Below are positions 43,235 to 52,615 of a DNA stretch of 64,000 nucleotides, piece by piece. The DNA is taken from positions 62,001 to 126,000 of the forward strand of contig CAJTIY010000006.1 of the NCBI GenBank assembly GCA_910576555.1. Direction: 5' to 3'. This stretch comes from an uncultured Alistipes sp. (GTDB lineage Bacteria > Bacteroidota > Bacteroidia > Bacteroidales > Rikenellaceae). The translations under genes were made by a program, and so were the position numbers. The notes under the pieces were generated by a model. That model had not been told where the DNA came from. It was given only the letters and a program-made list of their open reading frames with translations, and ran no database searches. Numbering within the stretch: the first letter of the stretch is position 1; the number at the start of each line of letters is the position of its first letter.

Positions 43235-45649
43235 ATGGCAAAGAAGAAGAGTGCGGCCGTCAGCCGCAAAACGATAAAATGGATCTGGGGCGTGGTCTTC
43301 GCCCCCTTCGCGCTGCTCGCGTTCATGCTGCTGCTCACGGCTTTCGGTCTCTTCGGACGGTTGCCGTCGTTCGAGGAGCTGGAGAATCCGCGCAGCAACC
43401 TCGCCACGGAGATCTATGCCGAGGACGGCAAGGTGCTCGGCTCGTTCTTCGTGCAGAACCGTTCCTACGTGCAGTACGACGACCTCTTTTCGTCCGATTC
43501 GACGCTGCGCATCCGGCTCGACGGCCACGAGGTGCCGCCGATCGTCGCGGCGCTCATCGCCACGGAGGATGTCCGCTTCCGCAACCATTCGGGCATCGAC
43601 ATCCCCTCGCTGGCCCGCGTTGCGGTGAAGACCGTGCTGCTGCAGAACACCTCGCAGGGCGGCGGCTCGACCATCACGCAGCAGCTCGCCAAGAACCTCT
43701 TCCCGCGCGACACGGCCCGCAACCGGGGTCCGATCGTGCGCAAGACGAAGCTCGTGATCGCCAAACTCAAGGAGTGGATCACGGCCCTCAAGCTCGAGTA
43801 CAACTACACGAAGGAGGAGATCGCCGCCATGTACCTCAATACGGTCGAGTACGGCTCGAACGCCTACGGCGTGAAGTCGGCGGCCCAGACCTTCTTCAAC
43901 AAGGAGCCCCACCAGCTCAACGTGCAGGAGGCCGCCGTGCTGGTGGGCGTGGTCAACGCTCCCACGCGCTACTCGCCCGTGCGGAACCCCGAGAACGCGC
44001 TGGCGCGCCGCAACCTCGTGCTCGCGCGCATGGAGGCGGCCGGAGCCCTCACGCAGCGGCAGCGCGACTCGCTTTCGGCGCTCCCCATCCGGCTCGACTA
44101 CCGCCCCGTGTCGCACAACGAGGGTACGGCGACCTACTTCCGCGAGATGCTGCGGCTGGTGATGAATGCCGAAAAGCCGCGCCGCAACCAGTTCTACAAC
44201 GAGTGGGACTACGAGGAGGCGCTCCGCGAGTACGAGGAGAATCCGCTCTACGGATGGTGCCGCAAGAACTTCAAGGCCGACGGCACGCCCTATAACATCT
44301 ACCGCGACGGCCTGAAGATCTACACGACGATCAACTCCGCGATGCAGACCTATGCCGAGCAGGCGCTGCAGAAGCAGATGGAGACGGTGATACAGCCCCA
44401 GATGGATGCGCAGTACAAGCGTACGAAGGTGCTGTTCCTCGAGACCACCGCCAAAGAGCGCGAGGCGATCGTGCGCCGGGCGATCCGCTACTCGGACCGC
44501 TACCGCGAGATGAAGAACGCCGGGGCGAGCGACCGCGACATCGATGCGGCGTTCGACCGTCCCTGCCCGATGAAGGTCTTCACCTACAAGGGCGAGCGCG
44601 ACACGGTGATGACGCCCCGCGACTCGGTCCTCCACCACAAGCGGATCATGCGCGCCTCGTTCGTGGCGCTCGACCCCCGCACGGGCTTCGTCAAGGCCTA
44701 TGTCGGCGGTCCCAACTTCCGCTATTTCAAGTACGACATGGCCAAGCAGGGCAAGCGGCAGATCGGCTCGACGATCAAACCCTTCGTCTACACCTTCGCC
44801 ATCGACCACCTCGGACTGACCCCCTGCACGATGGTGCCCAACCTGCCCGTGACGATCGAGACGGCGGGCGGCACGGCGTGGTCGCCCAAAGAGGCGGGAC
44901 GCGTCGAGTACGACGGCGTGCTGCACCCCTTGAGCTGGGGCCTCGCCCGCAGCCGCAACAACTATTCGGCGTGGATCATGAAGCAGGCCAAGCAGCCCGC
45001 GGCCGTCGCCGACTTCATCCACAACATGGGCATCCGCAGCTACATCGACCCCGTGCCGGCGCTCTGCGTGGGTTCGTCCGAGTCGAACGTCTTCGAGCTC
45101 ACGAGCGCCTTCTCGACCTTCGTCAATCAGGGCGTGCACAACGACCCGATCTTCGTGACGCGGATCGAGGACCGGCAGGGCAACCTCATCGCCAGCTTCA
45201 TCCCCCAGTCGCAGGATGCCGTCAGTGAGCGTACGGCCTACACGATGCTCACGATGCTGCAGAACGTGGTCAATGCGGGTACGGGCTCCCGTCTGCGGCA
45301 GTATATCCCGCGCGAGGTCGAGGCCGGCGGCAAGACCGGCACCTCGAACCGCAACCGCGACGGCTGGTTCATGTGCGTGACGCCCAAGCTGGTGGCCGGC
45401 GCATGGGTCGGCGGCGAGGATCAGTCGGTACACTTGCTCTCGCGCGGCGAAGGCGGCGTGGTGGCGCTCCCGATCGTCGGCGAGTTCCTCAAGCGGGTTT
45501 ACGACAACGGCAGCCTCGGCCTCGCCCGCGACGACCGGTTCGTCCGCCCGGTCTCGGTGCCCCGCTACGACTGCGAGCAGGAGGCCGATCCCGAGGACTG
45601 GCGCGCCGCGGAGACGGGCATCGCCGAGGACGACCTCTTCTTCGACTGA
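43235..45649 (+). CDS. mrcA: Penicillin-binding protein 1A (class A)
   Basis: Polymerises and cross-links peptidoglycan in the periplasm. The 804-residue product has a cytoplasmic tail, one membrane helix (VVFAPFALLAFMLLLTAFGL, residues 20-39), a GT51 glycosyltransferase domain with ATEDVRFRNHSGID (catalytic Glu111) and GGGSTITQQLAKNLF, and a transpeptidase domain with Ser512 in GSTIKPF, the SRN motif in RSRNNYS and KTGTS near residue 694. All catalytic motifs are intact. An array of five possible -7 boxes lies just upstream, so its transcription may be multi-promoter. asd follows 64 bases later. Confidence 0.95.
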   Translation: MAKKKSAAVSRKTIKWIWGVVFAPFALLAFMLLLTAFGLFGRLPSFEELENPRSNLATEIYAEDGKVLGSFFVQNRSYVQYDDLFSSDSTLRIRLDGHEVPPIVAALIATEDVRFRNHSGIDIPSLARVAVKTVLLQNTSQGGGSTITQQLAKNLFPRDTARNRGPIVRKTKLVIAKLKEWITALKLEYNYTKEEIAAMYLNTVEYGSNAYGVKSAAQTFFNKEPHQLNVQEAAVLVGVVNAPTRYSPVRNPENALARRNLVLARMEAAGALTQRQRDSLSALPIRLDYRPVSHNEGTATYFREMLRLVMNAEKPRRNQFYNEWDYEEALREYEENPLYGWCRKNFKADGTPYNIYRDGLKIYTTINSAMQTYAEQALQKQMETVIQPQMDAQYKRTKVLFLETTAKEREAIVRRAIRYSDRYREMKNAGASDRDIDAAFDRPCPMKVFTYKGERDTVMTPRDSVLHHKRIMRASFVALDPRTGFVKAYVGGPNFRYFKYDMAKQGKRQIGSTIKPFVYTFAIDHLGLTPCTMVPNLPVTIETAGGTAWSPKEAGRVEYDGVLHPLSWGLARSRNNYSAWIMKQAKQPAAVADFIHNMGIRSYIDPVPALCVGSSESNVFELTSAFSTFVNQGVHNDPIFVTRIEDRQGNLIASFIPQSQDAVSERTAYTMLTMLQNVVNAGTGSRLRQYIPREVEAGGKTGTSNRNRDGWFMCVTPKLVAGAWVGGEDQSVHLLSRGEGGVVALPIVGEFLKRVYDNGSLGLARDDRFVRPVSVPRYDCEQEADPEDWRAAETGIAEDDLFFD

Positions 45650-45713
45650 TCGGAGCGGGGGCGTGCAGGGCCGGTTGCGAATAACGGAACATCAAGAAAA
45701 GAATAATCGACCT

Positions 45714-46706
45714 ATGAAAATTGCGATCGTAGGCGCCAGCGGCGCTGTCGGACAGGAGTTTCTGAAGATTTTGGAGGATCGGCGGCTGCCGATCGACGAG
45801 TTGCTGTTGTTCGGCTCGGAGCGCAGCGCGGGCCGCACCTATCGGTTCCGCGGTGCGGATCTGACCGTTCGGCTGCTGCAGCACAACGACGATTTCCGGG
45901 GCGTCGACTTCGCCCTGACCTCGGCCGGAGCCGGCACTTCGCGCGCATTCGCCGAGACGATCACGCGCCACGGTGCCGTGATGATCGACAACTCGAGCGC
46001 CTTCCGCATGGAGGCCGACGTGCCGCTGGTGGTGCCCGAGGTCAACCCCGAGGATGCCAAGAACGCCCCGCGCCGCATCATCGCCAACCCCAACTGCACG
46101 ACGATCCAGATGGTCGTGGCGCTGAACGCCATCGAGCGGCTGTCGCACATCCGCCGCGTGCATGTCTCGACCTACCAGTCGGCCAGCGGCGCAGGTGCCG
46201 CGGCGATGGACGAACTCGCGGCGCAGCACGCCGCCTTGAGCGCCGGGCGGGAGCCGCAGGTGGAGAAGTTCGCCTTCCAGCTCGCCTACAACGTCATTCC
46301 GCACATCGATGTCTTCACCGAGAACGACTACACGAAGGAGGAGATGAAGATGTTCCACGAGACGCGCAAGATCATGCACTCGGACATCCGCGTGTCGGCG
46401 ACCTGCGTGCGCGTGCCGGTGATGCGCGCCCACTCGGAGAGCGTGTGGCTCGAGACCGAGCGTCCGGTCTCGGTCGAGGAGGCCCGGGCGGCCTTCGCCG
46501 CGGCGCCGGGCGTCGTGCTGGCGGACGATCCTGCGGCCAAGGTCTATCCCATGCCGCTCTTCGTCGCGGGCGACGATCCCGTCTACGTGGGACGCATCCG
46601 CAAGGACCTCACGTGCGACAACGGCCTTGCGTTCTGGTGCGTGAGCGACCAGATCAAGAAGGGGGCGGCGCTCAATGCCGTGCAGATTCTCGAGACGCTG
46701 CTCTGA
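45714..46706 (+). CDS. asd: Aspartate-semialdehyde dehydrogenase
   Basis: Reduces aspartyl-phosphate to the semialdehyde for lysine, threonine, methionine and diaminopimelate. The start at 45714 gives MKIAIVGASGAVGQEFLKIL with the NADP loop GASGAVG. The 330-residue product has the catalytic Cys in ANPNCTTIQ near 125, TYQSASGAGAAAMDEL near 150 and a substrate-binding His/Arg region near RVPVMRAHSE. Probably read through from PBP1A as well; a wall-precursor gene behind a wall synthase is logical. A strong terminator follows. Confidence 0.96.
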   Translation: MKIAIVGASGAVGQEFLKILEDRRLPIDELLLFGSERSAGRTYRFRGADLTVRLLQHNDDFRGVDFALTSAGAGTSRAFAETITRHGAVMIDNSSAFRMEADVPLVVPEVNPEDAKNAPRRIIANPNCTTIQMVVALNAIERLSHIRRVHVSTYQSASGAGAAAMDELAAQHAALSAGREPQVEKFAFQLAYNVIPHIDVFTENDYTKEEMKMFHETRKIMHSDIRVSATCVRVPVMRAHSESVWLETERPVSVEEARAAFAAAPGVVLADDPAAKVYPMPLFVAGDDPVYVGRIRKDLTCDNGLAFWCVSDQIKKGAALNAVQILETLL

Positions 46707-46735
46707 CCGGCGAGGCGCAGGACCGTCGGAACGGA

Positions 46736-46765
46736 AAACGGGGAGCCTTTCGGGGCTCCTCGTTT
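46736..46765 (+). terminator. Terminator of asd
   Basis: AAACGGGGAGCC (46736-46747) pairs with GGCTCCTCGTTT (46754-46765) with one wobble, loop TTTCGG. Confidence 0.8.
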
Positions 46766-46824
46766 CGTTTGCCGGGGCCGGCGTCCGGCGGAGGGGCGCT
46801 ATTCGGCGACGGGGCGGCAGGACC

Positions 46825-46861
46825 GAAAAAATCCGCTCCCGACCGAATGGTCGGGAGCGGA
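46825..46861 (-). terminator. Terminator of tnaA
   Basis: TCCGCTCCCGACC (46832-46844) pairs perfectly with GGTCGGGAGCGGA (46849-46861), loop GAAT; six T follow on the minus strand. Confidence 0.9.
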
Positions 46862-46883
46862 CGGTGCGGTGCCGCGTGCGGCG

Positions 46884-48260
46884 TCAGATCTTCTCGAGCT
46901 CCACGGTGAAGTGGCGCAGGATCGGCGCTTCGAAGGCGATCCGGTAACCCGTGGTGATCTCGTGGCGTCGCTCGTAGATGTTGCGGCATGCCGCGGCGAT
47001 CACGCGGATGTGGTTGTCCGTGTAGACGCGGCGCGGAATGGCCAGACGCAGCAGTTCGAGGGCCGGGTAGCGGTTCTCGTGCGTCTCGGGATCGCGGTCG
47101 GCGAGGATCGAGCCGATCTCCACGCCGCGGATGCCCGCCTCGAGGTAGAGCTCCACGCCCAGCGTCTGGGCGATGAACTGCTCCTTCGGCAGATTGGGCA
47201 GGATCCTTTTGGCATCGACGAAGATGGCGTGGCCGCCGGCCGGCCGCTGGTAGGGCACGCCGTACTCGTCGAGCAGGTCGCCCAGCAGCTTCACCTGACG
47301 GATGCGGGCGTCGAGCTGTCCGAACTCCGTGTTTTCGTCCAGACCCACGGCCAGCGCATCCATGTCGCGGCCCGACATGCCGCCGTAGGTGACGTAACCC
47401 TCGTTCATGATGCAGAACGACATGGCCCGGCGGAAGAGCTCCTCGGAGCGCATCGCCACGAAGCCGCCCATGTTCACCGTGCCGTCCTTCTTGGCCGAGA
47501 TGGTCATGATGTCGGCATAGGCGTAGATCTCGCGCACGATCTCCTTGATCGTCCGGTCGGCGTAGCCCTCCTCGCGGGTCTTGATGAAGTAGGCGTTCTC
47601 GGCGAAGCGGGCCGAGTCGATGAGCAGGGGCACGCCGTAGCGGCGGCACAGCTCGGACGTTCCGCGGATGTTGCGCATCGATACGGGCTGTCCGCCGGCC
47701 GTGTTGTTGGTGATCGTCAGCACGACGCAGGGGATCTTCTCGCGCGGGTTTCCGGCGAGGATCCGCTCCAGCTTGGCGAGGTCCATCTCGCCCTTGAACG
47801 GAATCTCGAGCTGCGTGTCGGCCGCCGCGTCGATCGTGCAGTCGACGGCGTGGCAGCGGCGGAATTCGATGTGACCCTTCGTCGTGTCGAAGTGGGAGTT
47901 GCCCGGCACGATGTCGTCCTCCTTGAGCAGCGCCGAGAAGATGACGTTCTCGGCCGCGCGGCCCTGATGCGTGGGCAGGAAGTAGGGCATGTCGAAGAGC
48001 CGTTCGATCGTCTCCTTGAGGCGGAAGTAGGAGGAGGCGCCGGCATAGCTCTCGTCGCCGGTCATCATCGCGGCCCATTGGCGGTCGGACATCGATCCGG
48101 TGCCCGAGTCGGTCAGCAGGTCGATCGTCACCTGCTCCGAGCGGAGCTTGAAGAGGTTGTAGTTCGCCTCGCGGATCCAGCGCTCGCGCTCCTCGCGCGT
48201 GGAGGTGCGGATCGCCTCGGTCATCTTGATCTTGTAGGGTTCGGCATAGGGAAGTTCCAT
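46884..48260 (-). CDS. tnaA: Tryptophanase
   Basis: Splits tryptophan into indole, pyruvate and ammonia with PLP. The start at 48260 (MELPYAEPYKIKMTEAI) gives 458 residues, the usual length. Motifs: LLTDSGTGSMSDRQW at 48-62, PTHQGRAAENV near 97, SHFDTTKGH near 122 (Asp125, tryptophanase-type), PLLIDSARFAENAYF near 211, and SAKKDG with the PLP Lys258. GIRGVEIGSIL has Val/Glu where tyrosine phenol-lyase has Met/Glu-Arg, which favours tryptophanase. Indole production is typical of Alistipes. No tnaC-like leader peptide or tryptophan permease is seen next to it. Confidence 0.93.
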   Translation of the reverse strand: MELPYAEPYKIKMTEAIRTSTREERERWIREANYNLFKLRSEQVTIDLLTDSGTGSMSDRQWAAMMTGDESYAGASSYFRLKETIERLFDMPYFLPTHQGRAAENVIFSALLKEDDIVPGNSHFDTTKGHIEFRRCHAVDCTIDAAADTQLEIPFKGEMDLAKLERILAGNPREKIPCVVLTITNNTAGGQPVSMRNIRGTSELCRRYGVPLLIDSARFAENAYFIKTREEGYADRTIKEIVREIYAYADIMTISAKKDGTVNMGGFVAMRSEELFRRAMSFCIMNEGYVTYGGMSGRDMDALAVGLDENTEFGQLDARIRQVKLLGDLLDEYGVPYQRPAGGHAIFVDAKRILPNLPKEQFIAQTLGVELYLEAGIRGVEIGSILADRDPETHENRYPALELLRLAIPRRVYTDNHIRVIAAACRNIYERRHEITTGYRIAFEAPILRHFTVELEKI

Positions 48261-48299
48261 AGGTATGTTTTTTAGGTGTGGTTTCGAAGGGTTCGTCTC

Positions 48300-48307
48300 C
48301 AAAATTA
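48300..48307 (-). promoter_or_regulatory. -7 box of tnaA
   Basis: TAATTTTG read from 48307 to 48300 on the minus strand, 39 bases before the ATG at 48260. No clear -33 element. Confidence 0.5.
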
Positions 48308-48423
48308 GCGAAAAAATTCCGAATTCGTGCGATTGGTATTCGATTTGTTACCCGAAACATCGGATTTTAATGTTTGTATCGATGATCGCGACGCTTTTTC
48401 TTTCACTTTTAATCATACCGACT

Positions 48424-49029
48424 ATGACCACCACCGACACCACGACGCGTTTCGTGCCCCGGGATCTTCCCTATGCCTACGATGCGCTGGCTCCTCATGT
48501 CTCGGAGGAGACCATGCGCTACCACCACGACAAACACTATGCGGGCTATGTCGCCAAACTCAACGAGCTGGTCCTCGACACGCCCTATGCCGGGCAGCCG
48601 CTCGAGGATATCGTCGTCTCGGCCGACGGTCCGATCTACAACAACGCCGCACAGATGTGGAACCATGAATTTTTCTTCGACCAGCTGTCGCCCGAGCCGC
48701 AGACGCGGCCCGAGGGTCCGCTGCTGGCTGCCATCGAGCGCAGCTTCGGCTCGGTCGAGAACCTCAAGGCGCAGCTCGACAAGGCTGCCGTGGGGCTTTT
48801 CGGCTCGGGATGGGCGTGGCTCGTCGCCGACAAGCAGGGCGATCTGTCGATCGTCGCCGAACCCAATGCCGGCAATCCGCTGCGCCGCGGGCTCGTGCCG
48901 CTGCTCTGCTTCGACGTGTGGGAGCACGCCTACTACATCGATTACCGCAACCGCCGCGCCGATGCCGTGGCTGCGCTGTGGAACTGCATCGACTGGGGTG
49001 CGGTGGAACGCCGCTACGAGCAGCGCTGA
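48424..49029 (+). CDS. sodB: Iron/manganese superoxide dismutase
   Basis: Converts superoxide to peroxide and oxygen. From the ATG at 48424 the product has 201 residues, close to family length. Metal ligands are His34 (RYHHDKHYAGYV), His81 (MWNHEFFF), and Asp and His in CFDVWEHAYYIDY. An in-frame ATG at 48370 would add a hydrophobic stretch (FVSMIATLFLSLLII) like a signal peptide; I prefer the shorter form because the alignment starts there and TTAATGTTTG at 48367-48376, overlapping that ATG, could be the promoter. An exported form cannot be excluded. Confidence 0.93.
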   Translation: MTTTDTTTRFVPRDLPYAYDALAPHVSEETMRYHHDKHYAGYVAKLNELVLDTPYAGQPLEDIVVSADGPIYNNAAQMWNHEFFFDQLSPEPQTRPEGPLLAAIERSFGSVENLKAQLDKAAVGLFGSGWAWLVADKQGDLSIVAEPNAGNPLRRGLVPLLCFDVWEHAYYIDYRNRRADAVAALWNCIDWGAVERRYEQR

Positions 49030-49053
49030 CCCGCTGCGACTCCCCGTTTGCAA

Positions 49054-49088
49054 AAGGAGCGGAACCCTCGCGTGGGGTTCCGCTCCTT
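49054..49088 (+). terminator. Terminator of sodB
   Basis: AAGGAGCGGAACCC (49054-49067) pairs perfectly with GGGTTCCGCTCCTT (49075-49088), seven-base loop. Short T tail. Confidence 0.8.
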
Positions 49089-49135
49089 CGTATATGGTGG
49101 ACGCAGTTCAGCCGCTCTTCGGGTGCCCCCGGAGC

Positions 49136-49624
49136 CTATCGCCGCGTCGGGTCGGTGCGGCCCGCTCCCTGCTGCTCCAGCCGCAGAAGCCGCTCCTTGA
49201 CGCCGAGGCCGCCGGCATACCCCGTCAGGGTGCCGTCGCTTCCCACCACACGGTGGCAGGGGATGACGATCGCGATCGGATTGCGGTGGTTGGCCATGCC
49301 GACGGCGCGGCAGGCCTTCGGACGGCCTACGTGCGCCGCGATCCGGCCGTAGGTGCTGGTCGCGCCGTAGGGAATCCGCTGCAGCGCCTCCCACACCGAT
49401 CGCTGGAAGGGGGTGCCCTGCGGCGCGACGGGCAGCGTGAAGCGCCGGCGCCGGCCCGCGAAGTACTCCGCGAGCTCCTCTTCGGCCTGCCGCAGCAGCG
49501 GCGAGGGGGCGGGCGCACCGGAGACAACGCCCCCGAAGCGCAGCTCCGCGAGCGCGCCGTCGGCTTCGGTCAGCGTCAGCGGACCGACGGGCGAGTCGAT
49601 GGTATGGCGGAGGGTCATGGGCAT
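49136..49624 (-). CDS. ogt: Methylated-DNA-protein-cysteine methyltransferase
   Basis: Removes O6-methyl groups from guanine by a one-time transfer to its own cysteine. The 162-residue product has the acceptor Cys in AIVIPCHRVVGSDG near residue 120, the helix-turn-helix FQRSVWEALQRIPYGATSTYG near 74, and GYAGGLGVKERLLRLE. It lacks the Ada regulatory domain. It lies 73 bases after the DPP-IV-like gene on the same strand. The C-terminal ten residues are a loose tail. Confidence 0.94.
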   Translation of the reverse strand: MPMTLRHTIDSPVGPLTLTEADGALAELRFGGVVSGAPAPSPLLRQAEEELAEYFAGRRRRFTLPVAPQGTPFQRSVWEALQRIPYGATSTYGRIAAHVGRPKACRAVGMANHRNPIAIVIPCHRVVGSDGTLTGYAGGLGVKERLLRLEQQGAGRTDPTRR

Positions 49625-49697
49625 GAAACGCGGGTTGCGGCCTCCGGTGGGGTCCGGCCGGATAGCTCCGCACGGACGACCGGCCGCACGGTCAGGA

Positions 49698-51827
49698 TCA
49701 GAGGTGCTCGAGCGTGTAGTCGATCATCTTCTGCCGCACGTTGTGCGTATCGTCGGGCTGCATCGAGTGGTTCTGGTCGGGGTAGACCATCATGTCGTAG
49801 CGTTTGCCCGCGCGGTTGAGCGCCCGGGCCATCTCGACCGTGTTCTGGAAGTGGACGTTGTCGTCGGCCGTGCCGTGGATCAGCAGCAGGCGCGTGCGTG
49901 CGTCGTCGAGCATCCGGGCGTGGTTCAGGGGCGAGTTGTCGTCGTAGCCCGAGGCGTTGTACTGCGGCAGGTTGTTGTAGATCTCGGTGTAGATCGTGTC
50001 GTAGAAGCGCCACGAGGCGACCGGCGCCACGGCGATCGCCATGCGGAAGAGCCCGTGGCCGCGGATCGCGCAGTTGAGCGCCATGAAGCCGCCGAACGAC
50101 CAGCCGTAGATGCCGATGCGGTCGGGATCGACCCACGGCTGCGCGGCCATGTAGCGGGCGAACGAGAGCTGGTCCTCGACCTCGAGCGCCCCCAGCCGAC
50201 CGTAGGTCTGCTTCTTGAAGCGCTCGCCGCGGAAGCCCGTGCCGCGGCCGTCGGCGCACACCACGATGTAGCCCTTCTCGACGAGGGCGTCCTCCCAGTC
50301 CATCGACCAGCGGTCCTGCACCGACTGCGAGCCGGGGCCCGAGTACTGGGTCAGCAGCACGGGGTAGCGCTTCGCGGGGTCGAAGTCGCGGGGCTTGAGG
50401 ATGTAGGCGTCGAGCGAGTCGCCCCGTTCGGTGGCGAAGCGGAAGAACTCCTTCGCGGGGCGCCCCGTCCGCTCCAGCTCGGCGCGCAGCGCGCGGCTGT
50501 CGGCCAGCGTGCGGACCGTGCGGCCCTCGCCGTCGCACACCTCCACGCGGTTGGGGGTCGCGGCATCGGAGCGGGTGACGATGCAGTACTTCATGCCGGT
50601 GCCCGGTGCGACCGTGCAGAACCCTTCGCCGTCGGTCAGGCGTTTCTTCTCCTTGCCGTCGGGACGCACCGACCAGAGGCTGCGCCGCAGGTGCGACCCT
50701 TCGGTCGAGAGGTACCAGATGCGCTTGGGCGTGGCCGCGATCACCTCGGTGACCTCCCATGCGCCGCGTGTCACGGGCCCCTGCAGTCCTCCGCGCACCG
50801 TATAGAGATAGAGGTGCATGTACCCCGTGTGGCTCTCCTGCAGGGCGAGGAAGCGATCCTTGTCGAGGAAGGTGATCGTCTGGCCTCCGGCGCGCTCGAC
50901 GTACTGCTGCGAGCGCTCCTCGTAGATCGTCCGCTGGGCGCCGCTGGGCTCGCAGAGGATCACCTCGAAGGTGTTCTGACGCCGGTTGAGGCGCTGGAAC
51001 CAGAGCTTCCCGTCGGGCGTCCAGCCGATGCGGGGCAGGTACTGGTCGCTCTCCGTGCCCGTGTCGATGCGGGTTTTGGCCCCCGTGGCGAGGTCGGCGA
51101 CCCACAGCTGCACCGTGGAGTTGCGCTCGCCCGCCTTCGGGTACTTGAACGAGAAGGCCTCGTTGTAGCGCTTGCCGTCGAAGCGCATCATCTCCATGAG
51201 AGGCACCTCGCGCTCGTCGAAGCGCAGGAAGGCGATGCGGCGGCTGTCGGGCGAGAAGGCGTAGGCCCGCGTGAAGCCGAACTCCTCCTCGTAGACCCAG
51301 TCCGTCGTGCCGTTGATCACCTCGTTCCACGCCCCGTCGTCGGTGATGCGGAGCGTGCGGTGGGCGTCGAGGTCGCGGACGTAGAGGTCGTTGCGGTCGG
51401 AGTAGGCGATCTTCGTGCCGTCGGGCGAGAAGCCCGCGTCGCGGGGCGCCTCGGCTTCGCGCAGCACGGGGCGCACCGCGCCCTGCTCGACGAGGTGGTA
51501 GGTCGTGGTGTAGGAGTGGCGGTAGATCGGCGTGCGGCCCGAGGCGATGAGGATGCGCCGCTCGTCGGGCGAGAAGGCGTAGTCGGTGACGGCGATGCCC
51601 TGCGCCGAGGCGGGCAGCAGCCGCTCGCCCGGCGTGTCGGCCGCGTAGGCGTAGCGCAGGATCTCGTTGCGCTCGAGGCGCGTGTAGTGCTCGCCGTCGG
51701 CCATCGGGCGGATGCCGCGCACGGTTTCGTTCATGGCCCGCAGACGGGCGATTTCGGCGTATTCGCCTTTGGCGGCGGCCGTCGTCGCGAGGAGGAGGGC
51801 CGCAAGGAGCGTAAGCTGGGTTTTCAA
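49698..51827 (-). CDS. Dipeptidyl-peptidase IV-like serine peptidase (S9B)
   Basis: Removes X-Pro or X-Ala dipeptides from peptide N-termini. The signal peptide (KTQLTLLAALLLATTAAAKG) is preceded only by TTG at 51827, which is taken as the start; no in-frame ATG precedes it before stop-free shadow sequence. The 709-residue product has the propeller with TDWVYEEEFGF, whose Glu pair is the DPP-IV mark for binding the free amino end. The hydrolase has nucleophile Ser in YGWSFGGFMA, Asp in GTADDNVHF and His in DQNHSMQ. Probably periplasmic or surface-bound. Confidence 0.93.
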   Translation of the reverse strand: MKTQLTLLAALLLATTAAAKGEYAEIARLRAMNETVRGIRPMADGEHYTRLERNEILRYAYAADTPGERLLPASAQGIAVTDYAFSPDERRILIASGRTPIYRHSYTTTYHLVEQGAVRPVLREAEAPRDAGFSPDGTKIAYSDRNDLYVRDLDAHRTLRITDDGAWNEVINGTTDWVYEEEFGFTRAYAFSPDSRRIAFLRFDEREVPLMEMMRFDGKRYNEAFSFKYPKAGERNSTVQLWVADLATGAKTRIDTGTESDQYLPRIGWTPDGKLWFQRLNRRQNTFEVILCEPSGAQRTIYEERSQQYVERAGGQTITFLDKDRFLALQESHTGYMHLYLYTVRGGLQGPVTRGAWEVTEVIAATPKRIWYLSTEGSHLRRSLWSVRPDGKEKKRLTDGEGFCTVAPGTGMKYCIVTRSDAATPNRVEVCDGEGRTVRTLADSRALRAELERTGRPAKEFFRFATERGDSLDAYILKPRDFDPAKRYPVLLTQYSGPGSQSVQDRWSMDWEDALVEKGYIVVCADGRGTGFRGERFKKQTYGRLGALEVEDQLSFARYMAAQPWVDPDRIGIYGWSFGGFMALNCAIRGHGLFRMAIAVAPVASWRFYDTIYTEIYNNLPQYNASGYDDNSPLNHARMLDDARTRLLLIHGTADDNVHFQNTVEMARALNRAGKRYDMMVYPDQNHSMQPDDTHNVRQKMIDYTLEHL

Positions 51828-51874
51828 GTGCGGATGCGGGTTAGGGGGTGGTGTTGCCGGCCGGTCGGGGCGGG

Positions 51875-52576
51875 TCAGATGTCCTCCACGTCGAAGTCGT
51901 AGCCGAGACGTTTGCCCGTCACGAACTTCGAGTTGTCCATCTTGGTGTTGAACTGGTCCACCGTCACGCGTTTGTTCTCGGCGTAGGGCGGCATCAGCGG
52001 GTCGAAGTCGAGGGCGAAGCCGATGGCCGCCTCGAGGATCGCGACGAGCGCCTCGCGGTCGATCTCCGCCGTGCCGAACGATGCGGCGCGCACGGAGCGC
52101 TGCTCCTTGCCCTCGACGAAGTAGCGGCGCTCGCGGTTGACGAAGATGCGGCCGATCAGGTAGCCCTCGTCGGCGTTGCGGTTGAACTTGAACGAGTCGG
52201 AGAGGAAGTTGTAGATGCTGATCACGCCGCAGTAGGCGTTCTCGCGCGCCTCGCCCACGTAGGGGTTGCGCCGGATCGGATGGTCGGCGGGGAAGTCGAA
52301 GACGTCGGTGTGCATCTGGAAGATCAGCAGGTCGCTGGCCACCTGCAGCTGCGCCTCGAATTTGCCGCGGTCGCGGTATTCCAGCCGCACGCGGCGGTCG
52401 AGCCGGCCGTCGAGTTCGTCGTCCATCTCCGAGGCCATCTCGAAGAGGGTCTCCTTGAGGAAGTTGAACGCGGCGAACGTGTTGTCGAAGACCTTCTGCT
52501 TGAGGGTCGATTTGCGGACGATCGTCTCGAGGATCTTCGCCCGCAACGGGGTCGTTTCCATATCTGTTTCGGTCAT
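51875..52576 (-). CDS. Conserved hypothetical protein of Bacteroidales
   Basis: The 233-residue product (start MTETDMETT, or MET five codons later) has no signal peptide or membrane segment. It begins with a helical region (ILETIVRKSTLKQKVFDNTFAAFNFLKETLFEM), contains a mixed alpha/beta middle with RVRLEYRDRGKFEAQLQV and LLIFQMHTDVFDF, and ends with DYDFDVEDI-like acidic residues. It is very regular in codon use and flanked closely by real genes (39 bases to the LysM glucosaminidase stop codon), so it is a true gene. I do not recognise the family and can give no function. Confidence 0.75.
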   Translation of the reverse strand: MTETDMETTPLRAKILETIVRKSTLKQKVFDNTFAAFNFLKETLFEMASEMDDELDGRLDRRVRLEYRDRGKFEAQLQVASDLLIFQMHTDVFDFPADHPIRRNPYVGEARENAYCGVISIYNFLSDSFKFNRNADEGYLIGRIFVNRERRYFVEGKEQRSVRAASFGTAEIDREALVAILEAAIGFALDFDPLMPPYAENKRVTVDQFNTKMDNSKFVTGKRLGYDFDVEDI

Positions 52577-52615
52577 GGTGGTACGTGGTCGGTTTCGGGG
52601 GCGGCGCGCGCCGGA

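Noticed and set aside
46884..48260. Tyrosine phenol-lyase
   Set aside because: FDTT and GVEIGS motifs match tryptophanase; the Met-Glu-Arg motif of tyrosine phenol-lyase is missing.
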